Below, one piece after another: positions 1-9,380 of a stretch of DNA of 64,000 nt. Origin of the DNA: Thalassovita gelatinovora (GTDB lineage: Bacteria > Pseudomonadota > Alphaproteobacteria > Rhodobacterales > Rhodobacteraceae); the NCBI RefSeq assembly GCF_001458355.1, contig NZ_CYSA01000015.1:708383-772382 (forward strand), in the 5' to 3' direction. The notes beneath the pieces were generated by a model. That model was given only the letters and a program-made list of their open reading frames with translations, was not told the DNA's origin and did no database searches. How positions within the stretch are numbered: position 1 is the first letter of the stretch; every line of letters starts with the position of its first letter. The position numbers were made by a program, and so were the translations under genes.

Positions 1-57
1 CGCGAACAGGTTCACGCGGTGATCCGTGATATTCAGGAGAAGCTGAAAGATGCGTGA
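1..57 (+). CDS. coaE: C-terminal end of an upstream gene, probably dephospho-CoA kinase
   Basis: An open frame enters from the left edge and ends with TGA at 55-57, giving 18 residues that finish in VIRDIQEKLKDA. The stop overlaps the dnaQ start by eight bases, so the two are translationally coupled. In Rhodobacterales dnaQ usually follows aroE-coaE and precedes secB. The naming rests on that gene order; the visible residues are too few to identify the protein on their own. Confidence 0.5.
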   Translation, partial: REQVHAVIRDIQEKLKDA

Positions 58-784
58 AATCGTTCTGGATACGGAAACAACCGGCTTTGATCCTGGGCAG
101 GGCGACCGGATCGTCGAAATCGGGTGTCTTGAACTTTATAATCACATGCCAACAGGCGAAACTTACCACGTCTATATCAATCCAGAACGGTTCATGCCGG
201 ACGAAGCGTTTGGCGTGCATGGTATTGGCGCCGACCTGCTGCAACCTCCACAGGAACCGAAACCGGGGCAGGTCACACTGCGCGACAAACCGCTGTTTAA
301 GGATGTCGGACGGGGATTTTTGGATTTTATCGGCGATGCCAAGCTGATTATCCATAACGCCGCTTTTGACGTCAAATTTCTGAATGCCGAATTGAAATGG
401 ATGGGATTGTCGCAAATTGCCTGGGAACGCGCGGTCGATACCCTGGCAATAGCGCGCAAAAAATTTCCCGGCTCGCCCGCGTCGCTTGATGCACTGTGCC
501 GACGCTTCGGGATCGACAACGCATCGCGGACGTTGCACGGGGCTTTGCTCGACTCCGAAATTCTGGCTGAGGTCTATCTGGAACTGATCGGCGGCCGTCA
601 GCCCGATTTCGGACTGAATGCGGCGTCTTCCACTGCTTCCAGCAGGGGCCAGCAAGACGATTGGCGGCCCTTCCCGCGCCCCGCGCCCTTGCCGCCTCGG
701 ATCACGGAAAAAGAAACCGCCGCCCATGCTGCCTTTGTCGAGGCGATGGGCGACGGTGCGCTTTGGAAAAAAGTGTCAGAGTGA
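50..784 (+). CDS. dnaQ: DNA polymerase III epsilon subunit (3'-5' proofreading exonuclease)
   Basis: This is the proofreading subunit of the replicative polymerase, a DnaQ/DEDDh-type exonuclease of 244 residues. The three exonuclease motifs are visible: LDTETTG near residue 6 (Exo I, DxE), HNAAFDVKF near residue 102 (Exo II) and HGALLDSE near residue 163 (Exo III with the catalytic His and Asp). The C-terminal tail is rich in proline and arginine, as expected for the linker to the alpha subunit. The start ATG overlaps the end of the upstream coaE-like gene. The gene converges with secB, leaving a single base between the two stops. Confidence 0.95.
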   Translation: MREIVLDTETTGFDPGQGDRIVEIGCLELYNHMPTGETYHVYINPERFMPDEAFGVHGIGADLLQPPQEPKPGQVTLRDKPLFKDVGRGFLDFIGDAKLIIHNAAFDVKFLNAELKWMGLSQIAWERAVDTLAIARKKFPGSPASLDALCRRFGIDNASRTLHGALLDSEILAEVYLELIGGRQPDFGLNAASSTASSRGQQDDWRPFPRPAPLPPRITEKETAAHAAFVEAMGDGALWKKVSE

Positions 785-785
785 C

Positions 786-1274
786 TTAGTTCGTCGCAGC
801 GGGTTGACCTTCTTCGGCCTTACGACGGGCAATCTCGTTGCGATACAGCTGCATGAAGTCAATGTTTTCCAAGTTCAACGGCGGGAAACCACCATCGCGG
901 GTCACATCGCTGACAATACGGCGCAGGAAGGGGAACAGCATGCGCGGGCATTCGATCAGCAAGAACGGATGCATCTGGTCTTCGGGAACGCCTTCGATGT
1001 TGAAAACACCGGCATAATCGATTTCCAGCAGGAACAGTTTGGTATCGGCATCCTTGGCCGACGAATCAACCGTCAGCTTAATGGCGACTTCATACTGATT
1101 TTCTTGCGTCCGCTTCTTGGCGTCCAGATTGACCATCACTTTGACATCCGGTTGCACTTCGCCCGACGCACCTTTCTGCGCCAGAATATTTTCGAACGAC
1201 ATGTCACGAATGAACTGATTGAGCACGTTCATACGGAAGGTGGGGGCTTGCGGATCGCTGCCGTTTTCAGCCAT
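786..1274 (-). CDS. secB: Protein-export chaperone SecB
   Basis: SecB is a cytosolic tetrameric chaperone that keeps preproteins unfolded and hands them to SecA. The product is 162 residues, the usual length. It shows the conserved core starting FRMNVLNQFIRDMSFE, then DVKVMVNLDAK and the LLIECPRMLFPFLR helix region. The C-terminus is the short polar tail seen in alphaproteobacterial SecB. A separate ATG is preceded by the purine-rich stretch AGGAGCAAGAA. The gene is monocistronic or read together with fxsA upstream (57-base gap). Confidence 0.95.
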   Translation of the reverse strand: MAENGSDPQAPTFRMNVLNQFIRDMSFENILAQKGASGEVQPDVKVMVNLDAKKRTQENQYEVAIKLTVDSSAKDADTKLFLLEIDYAGVFNIEGVPEDQMHPFLLIECPRMLFPFLRRIVSDVTRDGGFPPLNLENIDFMQLYRNEIARRKAEEGQPAATN

Positions 1275-1330
1275 TTCTTGCTCCTAAAAAATATACTTGT
1301 AGCAGTGCTTAGCAGGAAGGGAACCGCGCC

Positions 1331-1804
1331 TCAATGCTTGGTCCAGCCCGAAGGCTGATGGGTTGGCCGTTTTGCCGGATCGACTTCGAAAAATTCGCCG
1401 TCGATCACATCTTCTTGAGGCGGGAAATCCGGTTGTCCACCCATGGAGAAGCTTTGCACTTTGACCCGCCTACGCAGATAGCGAAAGACTCCCGAACGGA
1501 TCGCCGGAACCAGCAATGCAAATCCCAAAGCATCAGTAAAAAACCCCGGCGTCAGCAGAAGAACACCGGAAATTAGCACCATTGCGCCATGTGCCAAAGG
1601 CTCTGTCGGGTCATCAAGCTGTGAAAACGACCGTTGCAGATTTCCGATCGCCATACGCCCCTGAACCCGCATCAGATAGGTACCCAAGACCGCCGTCAGA
1701 ACCACGATTCCCAAGGTTGGCCATGTCCCGATTGCACCGCCAACCTGAATAAACAGCGCGATTTCGATGATCGGAACGGCAATGAAAGCGAATAGAAGCC
1801 ACAT
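1331..1804 (-). CDS. fxsA: FxsA family membrane protein
   Basis: The 157-residue product has the FxsA layout. An N-terminal hydrophobic segment (LLFAFIAVPIIEIALFIQV) and a second one (TLGIVVLTAVLGTYLMRVQG) are followed by the GMAxxGxLLLTPGFFTD-like stretch, here GAMVLISGVLLLTPGFFTD, and a third segment. The tail is cytosolic and polar. FxsA in E. coli relieves exclusion of phage T7 by the F plasmid; its ordinary cellular job is not known. A clear AGGAG sits upstream of the ATG at 1804. It lies next to secB, as often in this group. Confidence 0.9.
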   Translation of the reverse strand: MWLLFAFIAVPIIEIALFIQVGGAIGTWPTLGIVVLTAVLGTYLMRVQGRMAIGNLQRSFSQLDDPTEPLAHGAMVLISGVLLLTPGFFTDALGFALLVPAIRSGVFRYLRRRVKVQSFSMGGQPDFPPQEDVIDGEFFEVDPAKRPTHQPSGWTKH

Positions 1805-1909
1805 TTTGGCAGTCTCCTGTAGTGTTCATGCAGTGGACTTGGCCGCCTGCCTCACCTACATAAGAACCTAACGGGCGAGTTTAAACGTCCATGCGTTCGA
1901 GAGGATAGA

Positions 1910-2563
1910 ATGAATTCGCCGATTTTACAGCTTCTGGTCCTGGCCGGCATCGCAATATTTTTGATTTTGCGTTTGAAAAATGTTTTGGGAACCCGTGAAG
2001 GATTTGAACAAAAGCCGGCTCAAACGATGCCGGAAACATCCTCCCGCCGTCGGGAATTTGAAGTGATCGAAGGTGGCCCCGATCTCGACATCACCGACAA
2101 TGTCGCAGAAGGCAGCGCCGCGGCGGATGCTTTGGCCCAGATGAAGCGCGTTGAGCCAAGCTTCAATGTGACGGAATTCTTGGGCGGTGCGCGTGGCGCC
2201 TATGAAATGATCCTGATGGGGTTCGAACGTGGCGATTTGGCCGATATCAAACCGTTCCTGAGCGATGAAGTGTATCAAAGCTTTGCCCAGGTGGTCGAAG
2301 ACCGCGACGCTCAGGGTTTGCAGATCGAAGCCGAATTCGTGGGTATCCGGGAAATGGCGCTTCATGATGCCGAATTCGAAAACAATCTGGCTGAAATTTC
2401 GGTGAAATTCGTAGGCGAGCTGACGTCGGTCGTGCGCGACAGCGCTGGCGAAATCATTGAAGGCAAACCGAACGAGATCAAGCGTCAGAAAGATGTCTGG
2501 ACCTTTGCACGCAAAATGGGAAGCGACGACCCGAACTGGCAATTGGTCGCAACGGGAGAATGA
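1910..2563 (+). CDS. Tim44-like domain membrane protein
   Basis: This 217-residue protein starts with a single membrane anchor (LQLLVLAGIAIFLILRL, residues 5-21). A charged linker and a C-terminal Tim44-like (TIM44/MRPL45) domain from about residue 70 to the end follow. Mitochondrial Tim44 tethers Hsp70 to the import pore; bacterial homologues bind the membrane periplasm-facing or cytosolic side and have no settled role. The stop overlaps the mltA start (ATGA), and mltA overlaps smr, so the three are co-translated. The upstream spacer of about 100 bases from divergent fxsA must hold both promoters. Confidence 0.85.
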   Translation: MNSPILQLLVLAGIAIFLILRLKNVLGTREGFEQKPAQTMPETSSRRREFEVIEGGPDLDITDNVAEGSAAADALAQMKRVEPSFNVTEFLGGARGAYEMILMGFERGDLADIKPFLSDEVYQSFAQVVEDRDAQGLQIEAEFVGIREMALHDAEFENNLAEISVKFVGELTSVVRDSAGEIIEGKPNEIKRQKDVWTFARKMGSDDPNWQLVATGE

Positions 2564-3597
2564 TCCGGCGGCTGGCAGCCGCTGTTTTGGCCGGGGTGCT
2601 GATGACGGGGGCTGCACAGTCTGACGATCTGACTTATCAGATTCTCGATTTCGAGGTTCTTGATGGTTGGAAAGACGATGATCACGCTACGGCGTTGAGT
2701 GTGTTTCTGAATACTTGTACCGATCTGAATGGGCCGGATTGGCAATCACTTTGTGCAGTGGCGCAAAATATTGAAAATCCCAGGGCCTTTTTCGAACTAT
2801 TTTTCCGCCCGGTGTTGATCAAAAACGGCTCCAAGGCGCTGTTCACCGGCTATTTCGAACCTGAACTCGACGGGTCCCAGGTGCGTACCGACCGTTTCCG
2901 CTACCCGCTTTACCGGATGCCGTCCGAAGCGAAGGCCGGTTCCGCTTGGTTGTCGCGGCGCGACATCGAAAACAGCGGCGTGATGGAAGGCCGTGGGCTG
3001 GAAATTGCCTGGGTCGACGATCCGGTGGAATTGTTTTTCTTGCAAATCCAGGGGTCGGGCCGCATCCGTCTGCCCAACGGTCATCATTTGCGGGTCGGTT
3101 ATGGCGGGTCAAACGGTCATGACTATCGATCCGTCGGGGTAGAAATGATCCGCCGCGGCATTTATCAGCAGCATCAGGTCTCAGCGCAGGTGATCAAATC
3201 CTGGGTCCGACGCAATCTCGAAGACGGACTGGAATTGCTGCGCCATAATCCCTCATATGTGTTTTTCCGCTTGGTCGATAAAGTGTCACCCGAAGATGGA
3301 CCATTGGGCGCGATGAACCGATCGGTCACGGGTGGACGCAGCATTGCCGTCGATCCCGTTTACACACCCTTGGGCGCACCGGTCTGGGTGGAAAAAGATG
3401 GTGAAAACCCGTTGCGGCGCCTGATGGTCGCCCAAGATACCGGGTCGGCGATCAAGGGGCCGCAACGGGCCGATATTTTCTTTGGCACCGGTGATGCGGC
3501 AGGCCGCGCGGCCGGACGGTTGCGCGATCCGGGGCGGATGTTGGTGTTGTTGCCGATTCAGCGCGCCTACGCATTGCTGCCGGAGAACGAACAATGA
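2560..3597 (+). CDS. mltA: Membrane-bound lytic murein transglycosylase A
   Basis: MltA cleaves the MurNAc-GlcNAc bond in peptidoglycan with formation of 1,6-anhydro-MurNAc, in the periplasm. The 345-residue product begins with a signal peptide (MIRRLAAAVLAGVLMTGAAQ). It carries the MltA-specific region with FTGYFEPELDGS near residue 95 and FFLQIQGSGRIRL near residue 155. The C-terminal 3D domain has the three aspartates in VAQDTGSAIKGPQRADIFFG. No lipobox cysteine is visible at the signal-peptide end, so it is probably soluble or held by other contacts. It is the middle gene of the Tim44-like/mltA/smr set. Confidence 0.93.
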   Translation: MIRRLAAAVLAGVLMTGAAQSDDLTYQILDFEVLDGWKDDDHATALSVFLNTCTDLNGPDWQSLCAVAQNIENPRAFFELFFRPVLIKNGSKALFTGYFEPELDGSQVRTDRFRYPLYRMPSEAKAGSAWLSRRDIENSGVMEGRGLEIAWVDDPVELFFLQIQGSGRIRLPNGHHLRVGYGGSNGHDYRSVGVEMIRRGIYQQHQVSAQVIKSWVRRNLEDGLELLRHNPSYVFFRLVDKVSPEDGPLGAMNRSVTGGRSIAVDPVYTPLGAPVWVEKDGENPLRRLMVAQDTGSAIKGPQRADIFFGTGDAAGRAAGRLRDPGRMLVLLPIQRAYALLPENEQ

Positions 3598-4172
3598 CGC
3601 GGCGGCGGCTGAGGCCCGAAGAAATCGAACTTTGGAAAAAAGTAGCCGAAACCGCCGACCGGATGCATTCCGATCCGGCCCGACCCGAACCAAAGCCCAA
3701 ACCGAAACCAAAGAAATCTGCCCATAGGCGCCTGCCGGATTTTCAAATTGGAACCCGGTCGGCCCCGTCATTGGCCCAGACAGATCTGTCGCCGACGATT
3801 TCGGAACAACTGGACAAAACGCCGCTGCGCATGGATCGTAACACCTTTGGCAAGATGAGGCGCGGCAAGATGCTGCCTGAAGGCCGGATCGACCTGCACG
3901 GCATGACGATGGACAAGGCGCACCCGGCGTTGAACGGGTTCATCATGCGATCCCATGCCCAAGGTAAACGGCTGGTGTTGGTGATCACCGGCAAGGGTAA
4001 ACATCGTGATGAAGGCGGGCCGATCCCGGTCCGTTTTGGTGTTCTGAAGCATAATGTGCCGCAATGGCTGTCGATGCCGCCGCTATCGACTGTGGTGTTG
4101 CAAGTGACCGAAGCCCATCAAAGCCACGGCGGTGGCGGGGCTTACTACGTTTATCTGCGGCGCAATCGTTAG
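3594..4172 (+). CDS. Smr/MutS2 C-terminal domain protein
   Basis: A 192-residue stand-alone Smr domain protein. The first 90 residues are basic and proline-rich. The Smr domain begins at about residue 98 with RIDLHGMTMDKA (the LDLHG motif). It continues with VLVITGKGKHR (the TGxG motif) and ends in GGGAYYVYLRRNR, the usual Smr terminus. Smr domains are nucleic-acid endonucleases or binding modules; bacterial SmrA/SmrB nick DNA or cleave mRNA in collided ribosomes. Which applies here cannot be told from sequence. The start ATG overlaps the mltA stop, and its own stop overlaps that of the convergent hydrolase gene. Confidence 0.9.
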   Translation: MTRRRLRPEEIELWKKVAETADRMHSDPARPEPKPKPKPKKSAHRRLPDFQIGTRSAPSLAQTDLSPTISEQLDKTPLRMDRNTFGKMRRGKMLPEGRIDLHGMTMDKAHPALNGFIMRSHAQGKRLVLVITGKGKHRDEGGPIPVRFGVLKHNVPQWLSMPPLSTVVLQVTEAHQSHGGGGAYYVYLRRNR

Positions 4173-5269
4173 TTCAGCAATAACAGCGGCGACAGAATAA
4201 GCTGGGTCGCGTTCTTGGCGGTGATCACCGTGCCGGGCAACAATCCAGACCGGCCTGCTTGATCGCGGCCAAAGGCATCGTTCAAGGCATCGCTTTTGCT
4301 CAGAAGGGCGATCAACAAGGGGGATGTTCCAAGCGTGAAATGCCGAGTGCCGCCCATTTTGGCGAATTCGGACACATCCACCAACGTGACGGGATAATCG
4401 GCCAGTTCTTGTGGATCTGTCAGGCTGCCTAAACGTTTGCGGCTGCCATTCAGGCGCACCGAAAGCTGCAGTGCCCGGTCGCGGGACGATACGAAGATCG
4501 CAAAGGGTTCCGGCAAGGCCGCAAATCGGTTTGCCTGCATCTTGAACAGATCGATGTCCAGATCCGGCGATATCAGGACGGCTCCACCCAAAGCCCGTCT
4601 CGACCAGCCCGGTGTGGCGATTTCGATCTGCCGCAGCGTTTCCATCATCAACATGGTGCCCAGAGAATGCCCGACCAGAATAATCCGGCCCGGTTGCGCC
4701 GCGCGAACCTGACGCAGCAGCGTTTCCAGCCCGTCACGTGAATAAAGCAGGCTATCGCGATCATAGGGATAGGCCAGCGGGTTTGCGGCGCTGGGCCAGG
4801 AATAGTGAACGATGACTCCGGGCAGTTCGAAATCATGTTTCATCTGCACGGTTCGATACACGCCATCTGCAAAGCTGTTGTTATAGCCATGCACATAAAC
4901 CAGAACATCACGGTCAGCCTTGGGCTGTTGCGCCAAGGCATGTCGCAACGCACCGGTAAATTCTTGACTACCGTTAAATTCCCGTTTGCTGACAAGCGCG
5001 AAATGTTCTTCTGGATCGACCCGATGCAGGTTCAATTTGATCTCACCGGCCTTGTGCTTTGGCGGCACTGAAACATCGACAGTCAGGTAATCCAATTCTT
5101 CGCTGCGTTCATCGCTGAACCAACCCTGTTCAGTCCGCCCTCGATTGGTGGCGACGAATGAGGTATAGACCACCCCCGTGTCCCGGGCTTCGGGGGATAG
5201 CAAAACCGCCTCGCGGTCGCCACAGGCGGAGAGGAGGACCAGGCAGAGGATCAGGGCTGTTCTTAACAC
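4169..5269 (-). CDS. Alpha/beta hydrolase lipoprotein (DUF900 type)
   Basis: The 366-residue product starts with a lipoprotein signal whose lipobox is LLSAC (Cys16), so it should be anchored in the envelope. It has an alpha/beta hydrolase fold of the DUF900 kind. The features are the oxyanion strand VLVYVHGYNNSF near residue 123, the nucleophile elbow LVGHSLGTM with Ser202, and a late His in GGTRHFTLGTSP. Its substrate is unknown; a lipase or esterase acting in the periplasm is the general expectation. The start is GTG at 5269, supported by GGAG six bases upstream. It lies downstream of hslU in the same direction with a gap of about 70 bases. Confidence 0.82.
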   Translation of the reverse strand: MLRTALILCLVLLSACGDREAVLLSPEARDTGVVYTSFVATNRGRTEQGWFSDERSEELDYLTVDVSVPPKHKAGEIKLNLHRVDPEEHFALVSKREFNGSQEFTGALRHALAQQPKADRDVLVYVHGYNNSFADGVYRTVQMKHDFELPGVIVHYSWPSAANPLAYPYDRDSLLYSRDGLETLLRQVRAAQPGRIILVGHSLGTMLMMETLRQIEIATPGWSRRALGGAVLISPDLDIDLFKMQANRFAALPEPFAIFVSSRDRALQLSVRLNGSRKRLGSLTDPQELADYPVTLVDVSEFAKMGGTRHFTLGTSPLLIALLSKSDALNDAFGRDQAGRSGLLPGTVITAKNATQLILSPLLLLN

Positions 5270-5340
5270 GCGCGGCTCCGGCTAAAGGGACAGGCACAGA
5301 GCTATCGGTTTTCAAGACAGCGCACCAGTCCGATCAGCCG

Positions 5341-6648
5341 TTACAGAACGTAGCGGCTAAGATCGGTGGATTTTACGAGTTCGCCCAGATTGTCATCGAC
5401 AAATTCCGCGTTCACCATCACGGATTGCCCCGGCTGATCCGGTGCGGTGAAGGACAGTTCCTCAAACACGCGCTCCATCACCGTATAAAGCCGCCGCGCA
5501 CCGATATTTTCCACCGATTGGTTCACGTCCGCCGCGATCTTGGCCAAGGCCGCGATACCGTCATCGGTAAAGGTTACGGTGACTTCTTCGGTTGCCATCA
5601 GCGCGGTATATTGCCGGGTCAGCGCATTGTCGGTTTCAGTCAGGATGCGTACGAAATCTTCTTCGGTCAGGGCGCGCAATTCGACCCGGATCGGCAACCG
5701 GCCTTGCAATTCGGGCAGCAAATCCGATGGCTTGGCGATATGGAAGGCGCCCGAAGCAATAAACAGGATATGATCGGTTTTTACCGGCCCGTGCTTGGTT
5801 GAAACGGTGGTGCCCTCGATCAGCGGCAGCAGGTCGCGCTGCACACCTTCGCGGGATACGTCACCACCGCGTGCGTCGGACCGGGCACACACCTTGTCGA
5901 TTTCATCCAGGAAAACGATGCCGTTTTCTTCAACCGCTTCCAACGCGGTCTTGGTCACGGTTTCATCATCCAGCAACTTGTCTGCTTCTTCCCCGATCAG
6001 CAACTCATAGCTTTCGGCGACGGTCATCCGGCGGCGTACGGTACGGCCTGAAAAGGCTTTGCCAAACAGATCGCCCAAATTCATCATGCCCATCTGGTTG
6101 CCGGGTTGGCCGGGAATGTCCAGCATCGGCATCGGGCTGGATTGATCCGCGACTTCCAATTCGATGACAGTATCGTCCAATTCGCCCGATTTCAGTTTCT
6201 TGCGGAACATTTCGCGGGTGCCCTCGCGGGCGTCTTCACCAGCAATCGCGCTGATCACGCGTTCTTCAGCGGCGTGATGCGCCTTGGCTTTGACATCCTC
6301 ACGCATGATGTCGCGGGTCATCGAAATCGCGCTGTCTACCAAATCGCGGATGATCTGTTCGACATCGCGGCCGACATAGCCAACTTCGGTAAATTTCGTC
6401 GCCTCGACCTTGATGAACGGTGCCTTGGCCAGTTTGGCCAAACGGCGGCTGATTTCGGTTTTCCCCACGCCGGTCGGCCCGATCATCAGGATGTTTTTCG
6501 GATAGACTTCATCGCGCAGATCATCGCTCAACTGTTTGCGTCGCCAACGATTGCGCAGCGCCACGGCAACGGCGCGTTTGGCGTCATTTTGACCGATGAT
6601 GAAACGATCAAGTTCCGAAACGATTTCGCGGGGGGTAAGATTGGTCAT
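5341..6648 (-). CDS. hslU: ATP-dependent protease ATPase subunit HslU
   Basis: HslU is the AAA+ unfoldase that feeds HslV. The product is 435 residues. It has the HslU N-terminus [17 protein letters not shown], Walker [10 protein letters not shown] at 57-65, the inserted I-domain in the middle, Walker [10 protein letters not shown], and the C-terminal sensor region ending LSRYVL, the typical conserved tail that docks into HslV. It is the third gene of an hslV - membrane protein - hslU set, 12 bases after the membrane-protein stop. In most proteobacteria hslV and hslU are directly adjacent. Confidence 0.97.
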   Translation of the reverse strand: MTNLTPREIVSELDRFIIGQNDAKRAVAVALRNRWRRKQLSDDLRDEVYPKNILMIGPTGVGKTEISRRLAKLAKAPFIKVEATKFTEVGYVGRDVEQIIRDLVDSAISMTRDIMREDVKAKAHHAAEERVISAIAGEDAREGTREMFRKKLKSGELDDTVIELEVADQSSPMPMLDIPGQPGNQMGMMNLGDLFGKAFSGRTVRRRMTVAESYELLIGEEADKLLDDETVTKTALEAVEENGIVFLDEIDKVCARSDARGGDVSREGVQRDLLPLIEGTTVSTKHGPVKTDHILFIASGAFHIAKPSDLLPELQGRLPIRVELRALTEEDFVRILTETDNALTRQYTALMATEEVTVTFTDDGIAALAKIAADVNQSVENIGARRLYTVMERVFEELSFTAPDQPGQSVMVNAEFVDDNLGELVKSTDLSRYVL

Positions 6649-6660
6649 ATTAATCCCGTA

Positions 6661-7725
6661 TCAATGAGAAGGCGGCAGCCGGTGCAGCGGCAACAGCCCG
6701 GACAAGGGTGAAAGCAGCGTGGCGCGTATGCGCGCCCAGAAAGCGCCAAGAAGTACAAGGAACAGGCCCAGAATGAGGATGGTAATCGCCGCGCCACCGC
6801 CGTCGAATACCGTGCCTGCCAGCGTGACGATATAGCCGATAGCGGCAATCAGGAACGACCGGCGATCAATCACGATCGCCACCAACGCAAACAGAACCAA
6901 CACGGCAAGAAGGCTGATGTAAGCCCCGGAAGATCCGTTTTTAAGCAGGCTGAGCGCAAGGGTGTTGACCAAAGCGGGGGCTGCGACGACATGCAGCCAG
7001 AACCCCTGTGCCGATCGGCGGGTGACACGGTGCGGGTCGCTCATGTCGAACACCATCGCCACGGTAAAAACCACCAACCCGACCAACAAGGTGATCCAGG
7101 CAAAAGGCCCGCTGTTCGACAACAAAAAGAAATCCGATAGGTCCGCCGGTGTTCCCGCCTGATTGGCCCCCAGCATCAGCGCAAGCGCGAAAATGCCCAG
7201 CGCGATCAAAGCCATGGCAAAGGGCACACGAAAGCGAAGCCAGTAAAGCGTGATGGCGATGGTGGTCAGCGCCAGCGGTAGCGGCAGACTGGATAAATCT
7301 TTCTGCGCGACCATGAAGGGTTGGGAAAACCACGCGGTCAGGCCGGCACCGGCATTGGCCGCAAACAAAACCGACAGGGCAATCGCCGGGGCGACCATGC
7401 GGCGACGGCGAATGAAATATTCCGACAGAACCCAGATCACCACAGCGGCTATCACCGCCGCGCCCGACACTTCGGTTTGAATATTCACGATCTGTCCGGT
7501 CAGCGATATTCCGGTCACAGCCGCCCAGCCCGAGGCCAGAATCAACAAACCCACGACGATGAAAATTTCATTGAAGCCGCGGAACAGTTCGAACGGTTCG
7601 TCCCCCGGTGACAGATCTTCGCGCGCCCCTCGACGGCTATCGGCCATGGCTGCCAAAGATGCCGCCTGTGCCTCGGACAGAAGGCCAGACCCAACAGCCG
7701 CGCGCAGATCGTCGTCGGAAATCAT
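6661..7725 (-). CDS. Polytopic membrane protein inserted between hslV and hslU (DUF2157-like)
   Basis: A 354-residue integral membrane protein with a short cytosolic N-terminus ([20 protein letters not shown], a helix pair like that opening DUF2157-type proteins). About nine to ten hydrophobic segments run from residue 53 to 340, with no catalytic motif that I recognise. Its start overlaps the hslV stop (ATGA) and its stop is 12 bases before hslU, so it is translated with the protease. The family is common but uncharacterised. The placement suggests a link to envelope quality control or simply cotranscription; the sequence does not decide this. Confidence 0.75.
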   Translation of the reverse strand: MISDDDLRAAVGSGLLSEAQAASLAAMADSRRGAREDLSPGDEPFELFRGFNEIFIVVGLLILASGWAAVTGISLTGQIVNIQTEVSGAAVIAAVVIWVLSEYFIRRRRMVAPAIALSVLFAANAGAGLTAWFSQPFMVAQKDLSSLPLPLALTTIAITLYWLRFRVPFAMALIALGIFALALMLGANQAGTPADLSDFFLLSNSGPFAWITLLVGLVVFTVAMVFDMSDPHRVTRRSAQGFWLHVVAAPALVNTLALSLLKNGSSGAYISLLAVLVLFALVAIVIDRRSFLIAAIGYIVTLAGTVFDGGGAAITILILGLFLVLLGAFWARIRATLLSPLSGLLPLHRLPPSH

Positions 7726-8279
7726 TTGCGGATCGTCTCCACCGTCAGATTACCATTGGTATAAACGCAGATATCAGCGGCGATCGCCATTGCCTTGCGG
7801 GCTACTTCCTCGGCACTCAGGTCGGTGTCCATCATTCCACGTGCAGCGGCCAAGGCGTAATTGCCGCCCGACCCGATTGCGGTGACGTCATGTTCGGGTT
7901 CCAACACGTCACCCGCGCCGGTGATCACGAAAATTTCCGCCCCGTCAGAAACGATCAGCATTGCTTCGAGTTTCTGTAGATATTTGTCGGTGCGCCAATC
8001 CTTTGCCAACTCCACGCTGGCGCGCGCCAACTGACCCGGGGTTGCTTCCAGTTTGGCTTCCAACCGTTCCAGCAGGGTGAAGGCATCCGCCGTCGACCCG
8101 GCAAATCCAGCGACCACGTCATAGCCACCGGGGGACAATCTGCGCACCTTGCGCGCGGTACCCTTGATCACGGTCTGCCCCAGAGACACCTGCCCGTCGC
8201 CCGCGATCACCACTTCGCCATCTTTCTTGACGCCGATGATGGTCGTGCCGTGCCATCCGGGGAATTTATCCTCTGTCAT
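7722..8279 (-). CDS. hslV: ATP-dependent protease subunit HslV
   Basis: HslV is the proteasome-like threonine peptidase of the HslUV complex. The 185-residue product carries an 11-residue propeptide ending in WHG. Removal of this exposes Thr12 of [10 protein letters not shown] as the catalytic N-terminal nucleophile. Downstream is the conserved [11 protein letters not shown], then [14 protein letters not shown] and the calcium/sodium-site region near [12 protein letters not shown]. It is first in the operon with the membrane protein and hslU. The about 100-base gap to the divergent gene at 8377 should contain its promoter. Confidence 0.97.
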   Translation of the reverse strand: MTEDKFPGWHGTTIIGVKKDGEVVIAGDGQVSLGQTVIKGTARKVRRLSPGGYDVVAGFAGSTADAFTLLERLEAKLEATPGQLARASVELAKDWRTDKYLQKLEAMLIVSDGAEIFVITGAGDVLEPEHDVTAIGSGGNYALAAARGMMDTDLSAEEVARKAMAIAADICVYTNGNLTVETIRK

Positions 8280-8376
8280 CGAACTCTCCTGTCATTGCCT
8301 GCATATATGTAAGTTGAAAAGCTAAGGCACAAGGGTAGTGCTTGCCCACGGTGATTACGATGGGTAGCTTCCCGCC

Positions 8377-9294
8377 ATGAGCAGCGAAAAACACCTCGAT
8401 TTTTATCTTGAACCCGACCTTCTGCGCAGCGCCCAAGCCGGGCAGCACAATTTTATTGGTAAGATTGTCGAAGTGGCTGAACAGGCCGGGTTCACCACGG
8501 GGTTCCATGGTAATTCCTTGCAAGATCGCAGCGCAATCCGCGACCGTCCCGGTTTTTCGATGCTTCACATGGACGAACCCGAAGGACCGCGCTCCCTGAC
8601 CTTTCGCCGGGTTTACCATTACCCGTTCTGGCAAATCGAACCAACGACCAAGCGTTGGGATTGGCGGGTGGCACAGAAACGGTTCAATGCGAAAAAGGTT
8701 GATCCGAAAGAGGCGCATCGGTTCTATACCTTCTGGCGCAAACGTCTGTTTGTGAAAGCTGCGGAAAATCCGACACAGGAAGGATTTGTCTATGTGCCGC
8801 TGCAGGGGCGATTGACTGAACGTCGGTCGTTTCAAACCTGTTCACCGCTTGAAATGCTGGTTTCGACGTTGCAACACGATCCGTCCCGCCGGATCATCGC
8901 CACCTTGCACCCGAACGAATCCTATTCGGCTTCGGAAATGTCCAAACTGAACACGCTTACGACGCGTTTCCCGCGGTTGACGGTGCAAAAGGCAGATATG
9001 GTCGATATGCTTGGGCGCTGCGATTACGTGGTGACGCAAAATTCCAGCGCCGCCTTTAATGGCTATTTCTTTGGCAAACCTTGCGTTTTGTTCGCCCGGG
9101 TCGATTTTCACCATATCGCTGCAGATGTGTATACCGAAGGGCTGGATCGGGCCTTTGCAACGGTACAGGGCGAATTGCCTGATTTTGAACGCTATGTCTG
9201 GTGGTTCTGGCAGGAGATGTCGATCAATGCCGGTCGGCCCGAGGCCAAGAACAAGATCCGGCAGGCGCTGCGCCGAAATGGGTGGGCGTTGTAA
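8377..9294 (+). CDS. Capsular polysaccharide-type glycosyltransferase-like protein
   Basis: A 305-residue soluble protein without signal peptide or membrane segment. The second half resembles the C-terminal part of capsule polysaccharide (KpsC/KpsS-like) proteins: YVPLQGRLTERRSF, then TLHPNESYS, DMVDMLGRCDYVVTQNSSAAFNGYFFGKPCVLF. The last is the donor-site pattern in which a Ser/Ala-rich loop follows a valley of hydrophobic residues. No polysaccharide cluster surrounds it. The upstream ATG at 8377 has no strong ribosome site. The function is uncertain; a glycosyltransferase using a nucleotide sugar is the best guess. Confidence 0.6.
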   Translation: MSSEKHLDFYLEPDLLRSAQAGQHNFIGKIVEVAEQAGFTTGFHGNSLQDRSAIRDRPGFSMLHMDEPEGPRSLTFRRVYHYPFWQIEPTTKRWDWRVAQKRFNAKKVDPKEAHRFYTFWRKRLFVKAAENPTQEGFVYVPLQGRLTERRSFQTCSPLEMLVSTLQHDPSRRIIATLHPNESYSASEMSKLNTLTTRFPRLTVQKADMVDMLGRCDYVVTQNSSAAFNGYFFGKPCVLFARVDFHHIAADVYTEGLDRAFATVQGELPDFERYVWWFWQEMSINAGRPEAKNKIRQALRRNGWAL

Positions 9295-9324
9295 GGCGCG
9301 TTGCCCGCCGCGCTGCCTTTCAAC

Positions 9325-9358
9325 AAAAAAACCCTGGCGCAAGCACCAGGGTTTTTCG
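9325..9358. terminator. Bidirectional intrinsic terminator
   Basis: CCCTGG and CCAGGG pair around an eight-base loop, flanked by A6-7 on the left and T5 on the right, so it can stop transcription from either strand. It sits between the convergent gene ending at 9294 and trxA. Confidence 0.9.
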
Positions 9359-9380
9359 TCAATTCAGGATCTGTACCCGA

